Below are positions 33,324-41,772 of a DNA stretch of 64,000 nucleotides, piece by piece. The notes beneath the pieces were generated by a model, which made no database searches, was not told where the DNA came from, and worked only from the letters and a program-made list of their open reading frames with translations. This DNA is from Paraburkholderia acidisoli (GTDB lineage Bacteria > Pseudomonadota > Gammaproteobacteria > Burkholderiales > Burkholderiaceae), in the NCBI RefSeq assembly GCF_009789675.1, contig NZ_CP046915.1:682001-746000 (forward strand), given 5' to 3'. Made by a program: the position numbers and the translations under genes. Within the stretch, counting starts at the first letter, position 1; each line of letters starts with the position of its first letter.

Positions 33324-34175
33324 TCAGAGATAGTTGACGATGCGTGCGAATTCCTGCTGCAACGCATGCTGCGCATTGGGCGCGCCGAGCAGGTCGCGCA
33401 AACGCGACTCGCGGCTGCCGACGATATCGCCCGCGAGATGCAAGGTGCCGTCGGCGTCGGCGGGCAGGGCTTCGGGACGCACGGCCTTCGCGCAGCCGAT
33501 CAGGCCTAGCAGCAGGAACACATAGGCGTTCGGTTCCGCGATCAGCCACCACGGCGCGATCACGTCGGGCAATTCGTCGAAGCGCGCGCTGCGGATCGGG
33601 TGCTTGTCGATGAGCGCGAGCGTGAGGCCCGCGAACGTGTGGGCGGCGTCGTGCAGCGTGTCGGCCGAGGCCGGGCCGCTCACCACGGCTTCGGGCGGCG
33701 CGGGCAGTTTCTCGTGGCGCTCGCAGAACTCGGCGAGCGCGTCGTTGATGCGATGCTCGAAGATCAGCACGTCGCGCGCGCCCGCATTCAGAATGAAGCG
33801 TTTGGCCGCCGCGTAATAGAGCGACGCGTAGCTGCGCAGGCGTTTCGCGTCGCCGTGATCGAGCAGCAGGCGTTCGAGATCGACATCGAGGTGCACCGGC
33901 AGCTTCCAGTGATCCTGAAGCGGCGGAATGGCCTGGCCGGCGTAGGTTTCGGCGGTTTCGAGCAGGGTGTCGGCGATCTGGCCGACCGAGCCGAGGAATT
34001 GCGGCAGGGGCTTGGGAAAACTGCCGTGCGGCGTGGGCACGCGAGCCGCCGCCGACTCCGAGCCGGGCACGTTGCGCGCCGTGTAGCGCAGTTGCCGCGC
34101 GCAGTCCACCAGAGCGAGTCGAACCTGATTCAGGTCCGGCGCGATATGGAGAGGGATCAAGGATTTGGCTTCCAT
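33324..34175 (-). CDS. hypothetical protein, 283 residues (pair, first gene)
   Basis: A 283-residue soluble, largely helical protein of unknown family. It begins MEAKSLIPLHIAPDLNQVRL and contains KRFILNAGARDVLIFEHRIN and a tryptophan pair in DVIAPWWLIAEPNAY. The much longer minus-strand ORF (to 35258) is a shadow of the SorC gene upstream. It is divergent from the SorC regulator with only 84 bases between them, which share operator-like palindromes, so this pair may belong to the same regulon as region 34260-45399. Confidence 0.72.
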   Translation of the reverse strand: MEAKSLIPLHIAPDLNQVRLALVDCARQLRYTARNVPGSESAAARVPTPHGSFPKPLPQFLGSVGQIADTLLETAETYAGQAIPPLQDHWKLPVHLDVDLERLLLDHGDAKRLRSYASLYYAAAKRFILNAGARDVLIFEHRINDALAEFCERHEKLPAPPEAVVSGPASADTLHDAAHTFAGLTLALIDKHPIRSARFDELPDVIAPWWLIAEPNAYVFLLLGLIGCAKAVRPEALPADADGTLHLAGDIVGSRESRLRDLLGAPNAQHALQQEFARIVNYL

Positions 34176-34189
34176 GGCGACCTCGAACG

Positions 34190-34221
34190 TGCAACATTTG
34201 CAGTTAAGATAGCACAATTGT
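34190..34221. promoter_or_regulatory. candidate SorC operators in divergent promoter
   Basis: Two palindromes lie between the divergent genes: TGCAACATTTGCA (34190-34202) and ACAATTGT (34214-34221), the second within GCACAATTGTTCAC. Related TGAACAA half-sites occur before the DRL-like gene (around 35470-35490). SorC-family regulators bind such TG/CA-rich repeats. Confidence 0.4.
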
Positions 34222-34259
34222 TCACTTTTAAACGCCACTGAAAAGCGGGGGAAACCAGC

Positions 34260-35243
34260 GTGCCGAGAGCGACCAGCAAGCCGCGCGAGGACGACCTCGA
34301 CGAGCAGAATCCCGCGCGCCGGCTGCGTCTGCGCGCCGCCTGGATGTATTTCGTCGAGGAAATGACGCAGCAGGAAATCGCGCAACGGCTGGGCGTGGGA
34401 CGCGTGACCGTGGTGCGGCTCCTCGCCGCCGCGCGCGAGCGCAACGAAGTCAAGATCGTGATTGGCGACCGGCTCGCGGAATGCGTCGAACTCGAACGCC
34501 GGCTCGAAGAGCGCTTCGGCATTCAGGAGGCGATCGTCGTGCCGCTTTCGGCGAACGGCGCGGACGCGACCGGCCCGGTGAGCGCCGCGGCGGGCGAGTA
34601 TGTTTCGTCGATGGTGCGCTCGAACATGAAGATCGGCGTGGGCTGGGGCCGCACCCTCATCAGCTCGCTCTCCTACATGAGCGAGCGCCCGGTGGACAAC
34701 GTCTCGGTGGTGTCCATGCTCGGCGGCATCATGAAGGCGCGCCACTTCAACCCGGCCGAATTCGCCTGGCGCTTCGCCACGCTCTATCAGGCCGACTGCT
34801 ATCTCATGACGGCGCCGCTCGTGGTGGACAGCCCGCAAACGCGCGCCACGCTCATCGAGCGCTGCGGGTTGAACGATCTGTTCGAGATGGCGCGCACGCT
34901 CGACGTGATCGTCACGAGCGCGGCGGGCATGGGCGTGGATGCCACCTCGCACCGCTCGCGCCTCATCAGCGACGAAGACCGCGAATCGCTCATCAAGGCC
35001 GGCGCGGTGGGCGACATGCTGTTCAATTTCCTCGACGCCGAAGGCCATCTCGTCGATCACCCGATCAACGAGCGCGTGATGTCGGTGCCGCTCGACATCC
35101 TCAAGCAGGTGCCGCTGCGCGTGCTCGCGGCGGGCGGCTCGACCAAGGTGCGCGCGATTCTCGCGAGCCTGCGCGTGCTCAAGCCCACCACGCTCATCAC
35201 CGACCAGTACGCCGCGCAGGACGTGCTCAAGCTCGCGGGCTGA
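34260..35243 (+). CDS. SorC/DeoR-family transcriptional regulator
   Basis: A 327-residue SorC-family regulator: an N-terminal HTH (MYFVEEMTQQEIAQRLGVGR, VTVVRLLAAARE) followed by a sugar-phosphate-binding domain with IGVGWGRTL, VVSMLGGI and AGGSTKVRAI. SorC proteins sense phosphorylated sugars or polyols and control adjacent catabolic operons, which matches the glucitol-family PTS downstream. It uses a GTG start eight bases after GGGGGA. It is divergent from the unknown pair and precedes the DRL/aco/PTS genes. Confidence 0.9.
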   Translation: MPRATSKPREDDLDEQNPARRLRLRAAWMYFVEEMTQQEIAQRLGVGRVTVVRLLAAARERNEVKIVIGDRLAECVELERRLEERFGIQEAIVVPLSANGADATGPVSAAAGEYVSSMVRSNMKIGVGWGRTLISSLSYMSERPVDNVSVVSMLGGIMKARHFNPAEFAWRFATLYQADCYLMTAPLVVDSPQTRATLIERCGLNDLFEMARTLDVIVTSAAGMGVDATSHRSRLISDEDRESLIKAGAVGDMLFNFLDAEGHLVDHPINERVMSVPLDILKQVPLRVLAAGGSTKVRAILASLRVLKPTTLITDQYAAQDVLKLAG

Positions 35244-35580
35244 GCGCTCGACGATCAAGCGCTGATTAAGCGCTGATCAACCGTTGATCAACCGCTGAGC
35301 CGCGCGCACCGCGTTGTCCCGGCACGCGGCGCGCTTCCCTCCCTGTTTTTCCTCCGACGAAATGCCGCCGCTCCGGCCGCGTTTCGCGCGCGCTCGCGCC
35401 CTCGAATTTCCCTCCCTTAGCACTTTCCCTGGGAAGCCGCTTTTCCCGGCGACTCCGCTTGTCCTCGAATGAACAAAGCGCTATTGTAAAAAACAAATGT
35501 GCACGATTTAACGCCTTGCGGCTTCCGGTTGAAGGCACATGTCGGCGCCCGCGCGCCCTTCACTTCAGGAGACATCGCTG
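35244..35580. promoter_or_regulatory. promoter region of the DRL/aco/PTS operon
   Basis: A 337-bp gap. It starts with the 11-bp array at 35253-35296 and contains an AT-rich stretch at about 35465-35520 with TGAACAA, TATTGTAAA and AACAAATG motifs, the likely promoter and SorC operator. It ends in a CAGGAGA ribosome-binding site. No gene is supported. Confidence 0.5.
35253..35296. repeat. tandem repeat, 11 bp x 4, after SorC gene
   Basis: Four imperfect 11-bp units of the form GATCAAnCGCT (GATCAAGCGCT, GATTAAGCGCT, GATCAACCGTT, GATCAACCGCT) begin nine bases after the SorC stop codon. The 11-bp period is about one helical turn. Confidence 0.75.
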
Positions 35581-36912
35581 ATGCTGAACATCACTCCCAG
35601 CGGCCTCGCGGCCGACCTCCAGACCCGCGCGCAGTCGGGCAAGCCCATCCGCATCGGCCTGATCGGCTCGGGCGAAATGGGCACCGACATCGTCACGCAG
35701 GTGCGGCAGATGGCGGGGCTCGAGATCGGCGCGATTGCCGACCTGCGCGTGGAGGCCGCGTGCGACGCGGTGCGCGTGGCGCGTCAGGCGGACGAGGGCT
35801 ATCGCGTCGTGGACAGCGGCGCGGCCATCTCGAAGGCCATGGAAGCGGGCGAGATCGCCATCACGCAGGACGCCGCTTCGATCTGCACGCACGACCAGAT
35901 CGACGTGGTGATCGACGCCACCGGCAAGCCCGCCGTGGGCGCGCAGATCGGCCTGCTCGCCATGGAGCACGGCAAGCATCTCGTGATGATGAACGTGGAA
36001 GCGGACGTGACGATCGGCGCGTTCCTGCGGCGCGAGGCCGAGCGGCTGGGCGTGGTCTACACGCTCGGCGCGGGCGACGAACCCAGCTCGACGCTCGAAC
36101 TGATCGACTTCGTGAGCGCGCTCGGCTACCCGATCGTCGCGGCGGGCAAGGGCAAGAACAACCCGCTCAACATCGACGCCACGCCCGACGACTACGCCGC
36201 CGAGGCGAAGGCGCGCAACATGAACCCGCGCATGCTCGTGGAGTTCGTGGACGGCTCGAAAACCGCCGTGGAAATGTGCGCGATCGGCAACGCCACGGGC
36301 CTCGTGCCCGACGTGCCCGGCATGCACGGCCCGGCCGCCACGCTCGACGAGTTGCACAAGGTGCTGTGCCCGGTCGCGGACGGCGGCGTGCTGAGCCGTA
36401 AGGGCGTGGTCGATTACTCCATCGGCAAGGGCGTCGCGCCCGGCGTGTTCGTGGTGGCGGAACTCTCGCATCCGCGCTTGCGCGAGCGCATGCACGACCT
36501 CAAGCTCGGCCCCGGCCCGTACTACACGTTCTATCGCCCGTATCACCTCACGAGCCTCGAGGTACCGCTCTCGTGCGCGCGCGCCGTGCTCTACGGCAAG
36601 GCCGACATGCGGCCGCTGCCGGTACCCGTGGCCGAAGTCTGCGCCGTGGCCAAGCGCGACCTGAAAGCCGGCGAAAAGCTCGACGCGATCGGCGAATACA
36701 CGTACCGCGCGTGGGCGATGAGCGTGGAAGACGCGCTTGCGCAGGGCGCCGTGCCGTGCGGTCTGCTCGAAGGCGGCGTGGTGCGCCAGCCGGTCAAGCG
36801 CGGCGAACTGCTCACGCAGCAGAACTGCGCCGTGGACGCGAACGCGGCCATCGTGGCGCTGCGCCGCCGCCAGGACGAGATGGTGCTGGGCGCACGCCGC
36901 GCGGCGGCCTGA
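35581..36912 (+). CDS. DRL-like (COG4091) oxidoreductase with C-terminal SAF domain
   Basis: A 443-residue protein of the homoserine-dehydrogenase-like COG4091 family. A Rossmann start IRIGLIGSGEMGTDIVTQ lies at residues 24-40, and a SAF-like domain occupies about residues 340-410 (PVAEVCAVAKRDLKAGEKLD). In Brucella abortus a protein of this type (DRL, DXR-like) replaces DXR, converting 1-deoxy-D-xylulose 5-phosphate to 2-C-methylerythritol 4-phosphate. Here it heads an operon with an acyloin-cleaving complex and a polyol PTS, so I infer it runs oxidatively on an imported polyol phosphate. Such proteins are often misnamed homoserine dehydrogenase or FlgA. The ATG at 35581 follows CAGGAGA. Confidence 0.82.
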   Translation: MLNITPSGLAADLQTRAQSGKPIRIGLIGSGEMGTDIVTQVRQMAGLEIGAIADLRVEAACDAVRVARQADEGYRVVDSGAAISKAMEAGEIAITQDAASICTHDQIDVVIDATGKPAVGAQIGLLAMEHGKHLVMMNVEADVTIGAFLRREAERLGVVYTLGAGDEPSSTLELIDFVSALGYPIVAAGKGKNNPLNIDATPDDYAAEAKARNMNPRMLVEFVDGSKTAVEMCAIGNATGLVPDVPGMHGPAATLDELHKVLCPVADGGVLSRKGVVDYSIGKGVAPGVFVVAELSHPRLRERMHDLKLGPGPYYTFYRPYHLTSLEVPLSCARAVLYGKADMRPLPVPVAEVCAVAKRDLKAGEKLDAIGEYTYRAWAMSVEDALAQGAVPCGLLEGGVVRQPVKRGELLTQQNCAVDANAAIVALRRRQDEMVLGARRAAA

Positions 36913-36946
36913 CTTTCGCCCATTCCCGATACGCGAGGAGCCAACG

Positions 36947-37974
36947 ATGGCAGACGTGGCAGACAAGATCGAACCGGCGCGCGCGGTGTACGCCCGCGTG
37001 CCCGAAGCGGCGCTGCGCGAGGCGCTGCGCAAGATGTATCTGGTGCGCCGTTTCGAGGAAGCGCCGAACAGGCGTATATGCGCGGGCTGATTCACGGCAC
37101 GATGCATCTGTCGATCGGGCAGGAGGCGTCGGCGATCGGCATGACGATGCTGCTCTCCGACGACGACTACATCACCTCCACGCATCGCGGCCACGGCCAC
37201 TGCATTGGCAAAGGCGCGGACCCGAAGCGCATGTTCGCCGAGTTCTTCGGCAAGGAAACCGGCTATTGCCGCGGGCGCGGCGGCTCGATGCATATCGCCG
37301 ACGTGAGCCGTGGCAACCTGGGCGCGAACGGCATCGTCGGTGGCGGCTTGCCGATTGCCGTGGGCGCGGCGCTTTCCGTGCACAAGCAGAAGCGCCAAGC
37401 CGTGGTCGTGTGCTTTTTCGGCGACGGCGCGAACAACGAAGGCGCGTTCCACGAGTCGCTGAATTTCGCGGCCATCTGGAAGCTGCCGGTGATCTTCGTG
37501 TGCGAGAACAACCGCTACGGCATGTCGATGTCGGTGGAGCGCTCCACGGCCGTGGGCCATATCGCGCAGCGCGCCGTGGCGTACGACATGCCGGGCGTGA
37601 CGGTGGACGGCAACCGGCTCGCCGACGTGCTCGCCGCCGCCGAAACCGCCATCGCGCGGGCCCGCAACGGCGAAGGCCCGACGCTGATCGAATGCGAGAC
37701 CTACCGCATTCGCGGCCACTCGAAAAGCGACCGCAACCGCTATCGCACGCGCGAGGAAATCGAGGCGTGGGGCGCGCGCGATCCTATCGGCATCTTCGAG
37801 CGCGAATTGCTCGACGCCGGTTTGATCGACACGGCGACGATCGAGGCCACGCGCGCCGCCGTCGAGCAGGAGATCGAAGCGGGACTCGCGTTCGCGCAGG
37901 ACAGCCCTTCGCCGCACGTGAGCGAACTCACGCGCGACGTGTACACCTCCGTTCAGGAAGCCGCCCATGAGTGA
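36947..37974 (+). pseudogene. acoA: acetoin-dehydrogenase-type E1 alpha subunit, apparent frameshift
   Basis: This is the ThDP-binding alpha subunit of an acetoin-dehydrogenase-type complex, but it is read in two frames. The first 40 residues (MADVADKIEPARAVYARVPE to MYLVRRFEEA) run from 36947. The protein then continues one base out of frame as AEQAYMRGLIHGTMHLSIGQ from about 37066. A single missing base near 37061-37066 explains it; restored, the product would be 342 residues, normal for the family. The rest is intact, including GDGANNEGAFHESLNFAAIW and CENN for ThDP and Mg binding. It is either a sequencing error in GC-rich DNA or a true mutation that disables the complex. It overlaps the next gene by eight bases. 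Confidence 0.85.
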
Positions 37975-38974
37975 CCAGACTGTCGAGCCGCGCGAACTCA
38001 CCTACGCCCAGGCGATCAACGAGGCGCTCGCCATCGCGCTAGAACGCGACGAGCGCGTGTTCCTGATGGGCGAGGACATTGGCGTGTATGGCGGCGCGTT
38101 CCAGGTGACGGGCGACCTGTATCAGCGCTTTGGCGCGGACCGCGTGATGGACACGCCCATCTCCGAACTCGCGGGCGCGGGCATTGCCGTGGGCGCGGCG
38201 CTCACGGGCTCGCGTCCCATCTACGAATTCCAGTTCTCCGACTTCGCGACGCTCGCCATGGAGCAGATCGTCAACCAGGCCGCGAAGATGCGCTACATGC
38301 TGGGCGGCGGCGTGTCCGTGCCCGTGGTGATGCGCTTTCCCGCCGGCTCGGGCACGGGCGCGGCCGCGCAGCACAGCCAGAGCCTCGAGGCGTGGTTCGC
38401 GCACGTGCCGGGCTTGAAGGTGGTGCAGCCGAGCACGCCGCACGACGCGAAAGGCTTGCTGCTGGCGGCGCTCGAAGACCCCGACCCGGTGATGATATTC
38501 GAGCACAAGCTGCTCTACAAAAGCAAGGGCGTCGTGCCCGAAGGCTATTACGTCGAGCCGCTCGGCAAGGCGGTTGTGCGCCGCGAGGGCCGCGACGTCA
38601 CGATCGTCGCGACTTCGATGATGAGCGTGCGTTCGCTGGAAGCCGCGCAAACGCTGGCGGCGGAAGGCATCGACGTGGAAGTGATCGACCTGCGCAGCCT
38701 GCGCCCGATCGACCGCGACGCCATCGTGCAGAGCGTGCGCAAGACCTCGCGGCTCGTGTGCGTGTACGAAGGCGTGCAGCAACTGGGCATTGGCGCGGAA
38801 ATTTCGGCGATCGTGAGCGAGGGCGAGGCGTTCGATTACCTCGACGCGCCCATCGTGCGGCTGGGCGGCGCGGACTGCCCGCTGCCGTACAACCCGCAGC
38901 TCGAAAAGGCGGCGGTGCCGCAGGTGGACGATATCGTCGCCGCCGTACGGCGCGTCGTGGGCGGGAGGGTCTGA
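37967..38974 (+). CDS. acoB: acetoin-dehydrogenase-type E1 beta subunit
   Basis: A 335-residue transketolase-like beta subunit that pairs with the alpha subunit to cleave an acyloin or 2-oxo acid using ThDP. Family features include [36 protein letters not shown] and the [20 protein letters not shown] loop, then the C-terminal domain starting [17 protein letters not shown]. The ATG overlaps the alpha subunit's end. Together with the E2-like gene it is of AcoABC type, whose classic reaction is acetoin to acetyl-CoA plus acetaldehyde. I infer that the substrate here is a phosphorylated acyloin such as 1-deoxyxylulose 5-phosphate. Confidence 0.9.
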   Translation: MSDQTVEPRELTYAQAINEALAIALERDERVFLMGEDIGVYGGAFQVTGDLYQRFGADRVMDTPISELAGAGIAVGAALTGSRPIYEFQFSDFATLAMEQIVNQAAKMRYMLGGGVSVPVVMRFPAGSGTGAAAQHSQSLEAWFAHVPGLKVVQPSTPHDAKGLLLAALEDPDPVMIFEHKLLYKSKGVVPEGYYVEPLGKAVVRREGRDVTIVATSMMSVRSLEAAQTLAAEGIDVEVIDLRSLRPIDRDAIVQSVRKTSRLVCVYEGVQQLGIGAEISAIVSEGEAFDYLDAPIVRLGGADCPLPYNPQLEKAAVPQVDDIVAAVRRVVGGRV

Positions 38975-38975
38975 G

Positions 38976-40310
38976 ATGCCGACCGAGGTGATCCTTCCGC
39001 GCGTCGACATGGACATGACCGAAGGCGCGATCACGGCGTGGTACGCCAAAGAGGGCGATTCGGTCCGGCAGGGCGAGCCGCTCTTCGACATCGAAACCAG
39101 CAAGGCGACGATGGAAGTGGAAGCGCCCGCCACGGGCGTCGTGCGGCAGATCACGGCGGGTGTGGGCGAGACCGTGCCGGTGGGCACGGTGATCGCGTGG
39201 ATCTACGCGAGCGGCGAGGCGTTGCAGGAGCCGCCGAGCGCCGTGCCAGCGCGCGAGATGGCAGCCGATGCCGATGTCGATGCCAATGCCGAAGCGGAGG
39301 CGCTCGCGCTCGAAACGGCCACGGCGCCTGCTGAGACCGCTGAAACGTGGGTCGCCGAGCGCGCCGCGCCGCACGATGCCGGTTTGCGCGCCACGCCCGC
39401 CGCGCGTCGCGTGGCGCGCGACCGGCACGTCGCGCTCGCGGGTGTGCGCGGCTCGGGGCCGCACGGGCGCATTGGTTGCGCGGACGTGCTGGCCTCGCTG
39501 CAAGCCAGCGCGAACGCGCCCGCCACGCCGAAGCTCGACGCGAAGCTCAACCGCCTCTGGCTGCAACGCGGCGCCGCGGCCACGCTCGTGTGCCTGCACG
39601 GGTTCGCCGCGGAAGCCAATAGCTGGCGGCCGCTTTTCAACGCGCTGCGCACGGCGGGGCTTGCGCGCGACCTGGGCGTGCTCGCCATCGATTTGCCGGG
39701 CCACGGCAAGAGCCCGGCTGACGACGCGCTTTCGCTCGATCGCACGGTCGCCGCGCTGGCCGCGGTGCTCGACGCGGAGCAGGTGGACGCGTGCCATCTG
39801 GTGGCGCATTCGTTCGGCGGCGCGCTCGCCATCGCGCTGGCCGCCTCGCAGCGCGCGAACGTGCAGTCGTTGACGCTGATCGCGCCCGCGGGCCTCGGCA
39901 CGAGTTGCGACTGGGCGTTCCTTCGCGGCTTGACGCAGGCCGCCGATCGGACCACGCTCACAGGCTGGCTCGCGGAACTCGTGGCGCAACCGGCGTTCAT
40001 CGACGAAGGTTTCATCGCCAGTGCGCAGCAGCAGTTGGCGAGCGAGCCGAAGCGCGCGACGCTCGCACGCATTGCCGAGACGTTTTTCCCGGACGGGCGC
40101 CAGAAGCTCGACCTGCGCGCCACGCTCGCTTCGCTCGCCATGCCGGTGCGCGTGGTGTGGGGCGCGCGGGATCGCATCATGCCCGTCGCGCATACAGAAG
40201 GCTTGCCGGGCCGCGTGGCGCAGCATCGTTTCGCCGATGTGGGGCATATGCCGCAACTGGAAGCGGCGGCGGAGGTGGCGCGGATTATCGGCGAACAGCT
40301 GCGGCGCTGA
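38976..40310 (+). CDS. acoC: AcoC-type E2: lipoyl, E3-binding and alpha/beta-hydrolase domains
   Basis: A 444-residue E2-like component. An N-terminal lipoyl domain (residues 1-78) has the lipoylation lysine K43 in ETSKATMEVE. An acidic Ala-rich linker and an E3/E1-binding domain follow (about 138-173, ATPAARRVARDR and GVRGSGPHGRIG). The C-terminal part is an alpha/beta hydrolase (VCLHGFAAEANSW, nucleophile AHSFGGAL) in place of the usual acyltransferase core. This layout is that of AcoC from acetoin dehydrogenases. It would accept the acyl group from E1 and pass it to CoA. No dihydrolipoamide dehydrogenase gene is present, so that must come from elsewhere. Confidence 0.9.
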   Translation: MPTEVILPRVDMDMTEGAITAWYAKEGDSVRQGEPLFDIETSKATMEVEAPATGVVRQITAGVGETVPVGTVIAWIYASGEALQEPPSAVPAREMAADADVDANAEAEALALETATAPAETAETWVAERAAPHDAGLRATPAARRVARDRHVALAGVRGSGPHGRIGCADVLASLQASANAPATPKLDAKLNRLWLQRGAAATLVCLHGFAAEANSWRPLFNALRTAGLARDLGVLAIDLPGHGKSPADDALSLDRTVAALAAVLDAEQVDACHLVAHSFGGALAIALAASQRANVQSLTLIAPAGLGTSCDWAFLRGLTQAADRTTLTGWLAELVAQPAFIDEGFIASAQQQLASEPKRATLARIAETFFPDGRQKLDLRATLASLAMPVRVVWGARDRIMPVAHTEGLPGRVAQHRFADVGHMPQLEAAAEVARIIGEQLRR

Positions 40311-40459
40311 ACGAATGGCGTTTTCCCCGATTTTGTCGCGCGAATAAATGCATTAATAGAAGCGACTGAAGTTTAAATATCAAGATATGCCCGGGCGACG
40401 GTGGTCGGTGGGTGTGGGACGTTGGGACGCGCTGGGTCAAAAGAAAAGCCAGCAAAGGC

Positions 40460-40550
40460 AGCGCTGGTTCAAGCGCGCCGCGCGTTCGCGCGGCATGGGA
40501 CGTCAGGAAGCGCTGGTTCAGGCGCGCCGCGCGTTCGCGCGGCATGGGAC
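40460..40550. repeat. 42-bp direct repeat pair between acoC and gutM
   Basis: Two 42-bp copies (40460-40501 and 40509-40550) differ at one base and are separated by 7 bases. Each starts AGCGCTGGTTCA and contains a hairpin GCCGCGCG-TT-CGCGCGGC. They sit in a 291-bp intergenic gap that is otherwise AT-rich at its left end. Confidence 0.85.
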
Positions 40551-40579
40551 CAGAGTAAGCGCTAAAGCGCTAACTCTGG
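40550..40579 (+). promoter_or_regulatory. 14-bp inverted repeat upstream of gutM
   Basis: CCAGAGTAAGCGCT and AGCGCTAACTCTGG are inverted copies with one mismatch around a 2-base centre, directly before the gutM ribosome-binding site (ACAGGAGA). It could be an operator or an RNA hairpin separating the aco and PTS parts. Confidence 0.5.
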
Positions 40580-40601
40580 TCGACACAGGAGACAAAAAGC
40601 A

Positions 40602-41048
40602 ATGGAACTGGTTCGGCTAGGACTGTTGTTGCTCGCCGCAATGTGGGCCATGCAGATCGCGGCGGCCTGGGTGCAGATGCGCTACTACCGCGACACCGTG
40701 CGGCGCACCGCGCAGCACTGGCACAGCGGCTATCTCGGCGTGGGCACCTTCAAGCGGCGCCTCGGCCCCGGCGCGGTCGCGATCGTCGTGATCGATTCCG
40801 CCGACGAAGGCGCCGTCGTGCGCGAAGCGCTCAGCATGTCCGGCCTCTCCGTATTCGCGCGCTTCAAGCCGCTCGCCGAACTCAGCAACGGCCCCATCGG
40901 CGAATTCACGCAGCGTCTCGCCGCCGCGAAACTCGCGCCCGCCGCCCGGCGCGCACTCACCAACGCATTCGAAGTCGCATGCCGCACGGCAAGCGAACGC
41001 CAGCAGGTGTCGTCGTCGCAGATGTCGCAAGTGTCGCAAATGTCGTAG
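40602..41048 (+). CDS. gutM: GutM/SrlM-like activator protein
   Basis: A 148-residue protein like the glucitol operon activator GutM (SrlM): one N-terminal membrane segment (LGLLLLAAMWAMQIAAAWVQ), then RYYRDTVRR and SGYLGVGTFKRRLGPGAVAIV. In enteric bacteria GutM helps induce the glucitol PTS operon; the mechanism is unclear. Its location at the head of SrlAEB-type genes matches. The last residues (SSSQMSQVSQMS) are encoded by a 9-bp tandem array running through the stop codon, so the tail has probably drifted. Confidence 0.82.
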   Translation: MELVRLGLLLLAAMWAMQIAAAWVQMRYYRDTVRRTAQHWHSGYLGVGTFKRRLGPGAVAIVVIDSADEGAVVREALSMSGLSVFARFKPLAELSNGPIGEFTQRLAAAKLAPAARRALTNAFEVACRTASERQQVSSSQMSQVSQMS

Positions 41049-41060
41049 CGGTCGTAAGCG
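41016..41060. repeat. tandem repeat, 9 bp x 5, across gutM stop
   Basis: Five 9-bp units of the form TCGCAnnTG, decaying to TCGTAGCGG and TCGTAAGCG, span the 3' end of gutM and include its TAG stop codon. Confidence 0.75.
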
Positions 41061-41174
41061 TCGCCGTCCGCCATCGCGGGCGCGGCGCGGCAAGGTTGCA
41101 CGGATGGTTCCCGCGGCGCAGCGTTTCGACGCACACGCGCAACTCTACACGGCAGTCTTCATCAGGAGAGCAGC

Positions 41175-41720
41175 ATGGAGTTCCTCACGCACGCCGCCGA
41201 GGCGTTCATCGGCATCTTCAATGCGGGCGGCAAGACCTTCGTCGGCTTCGTCACCGGCATTCTCCCCACGCTGATCGTCTTGCTCACGGCGGTCTACACG
41301 ATCATCGCGCTCGTGGGCGAACAGCGAATTCAAGGTCTCGCCCGTTTCTTCTCGAAAAACGTCATCACGCGCTACACGCTGTTGCCGTTGCTCGCGATGT
41401 TCTTCCTCACCAACCCGATGGCCTACACCTTCGGCGTGTTCCTCGAAGAGCGCCACAAGCCCGCGTTCTACGACTCGGCCGTGTCGCTGTGCCATCCCAT
41501 CACCGGTCTGTTCCCGCACTGCAATCCCGGCGAACTGTTCGTCTGGCTCGGCGTGGCGGCGGGCATCACCAAGCTCGCGGAAACCAACGCCGCGCCGTTC
41601 TCGCTGCCCAAGCTCGCGCTGTTCTATCTGGGCGTGGGGCTCGTGGTGAATCTCATCAAGGGCGTGGTGACGGAAGCCATCACGCGCCTGATCGCGAAAC
41701 GCGAAGGCATCAAGCTCTGA
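41175..41720 (+). CDS. srlA: PTS glucitol/sorbitol-family EIIC component
   Basis: A 181-residue membrane permease matching SrlA/GutA (EIIC2) of the glucitol PTS family. It begins MEFLTHAAEAFIGIFNAGGK and has FFLTNPMAYTFGVFLEERHK and SLCHPITGLFPHCNPGELFVWLG, all typical. With SrlE it forms the channel that takes up and phosphorylates a polyol. An AGGAGA site precedes the ATG. Confidence 0.93.
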   Translation: MEFLTHAAEAFIGIFNAGGKTFVGFVTGILPTLIVLLTAVYTIIALVGEQRIQGLARFFSKNVITRYTLLPLLAMFFLTNPMAYTFGVFLEERHKPAFYDSAVSLCHPITGLFPHCNPGELFVWLGVAAGITKLAETNAAPFSLPKLALFYLGVGLVVNLIKGVVTEAITRLIAKREGIKL

Positions 41721-41772
41721 TAACGGCGAGACACGGACAGAGAGATACCGGTAAACGGTAGAGGAGACAGAC

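Noticed and set aside
35581..36912. Homoserine dehydrogenase or FlgA-like protein
   Set aside because: The SAF domain and COG4091 layout explain those names. The protein lacks the full homoserine dehydrogenase catalytic region and sits in a polyol operon.
37055..37080. Programmed frameshifting in the E1 alpha gene
   Set aside because: No slippery heptamer or downstream stimulatory structure is evident and the family has no known recoding; a lost base is simpler.
35560..38001. An 813-codon minus-strand frame over the DRL-like and E1 alpha genes
   Set aside because: It is antisense to two conserved genes and has shadow-type composition.
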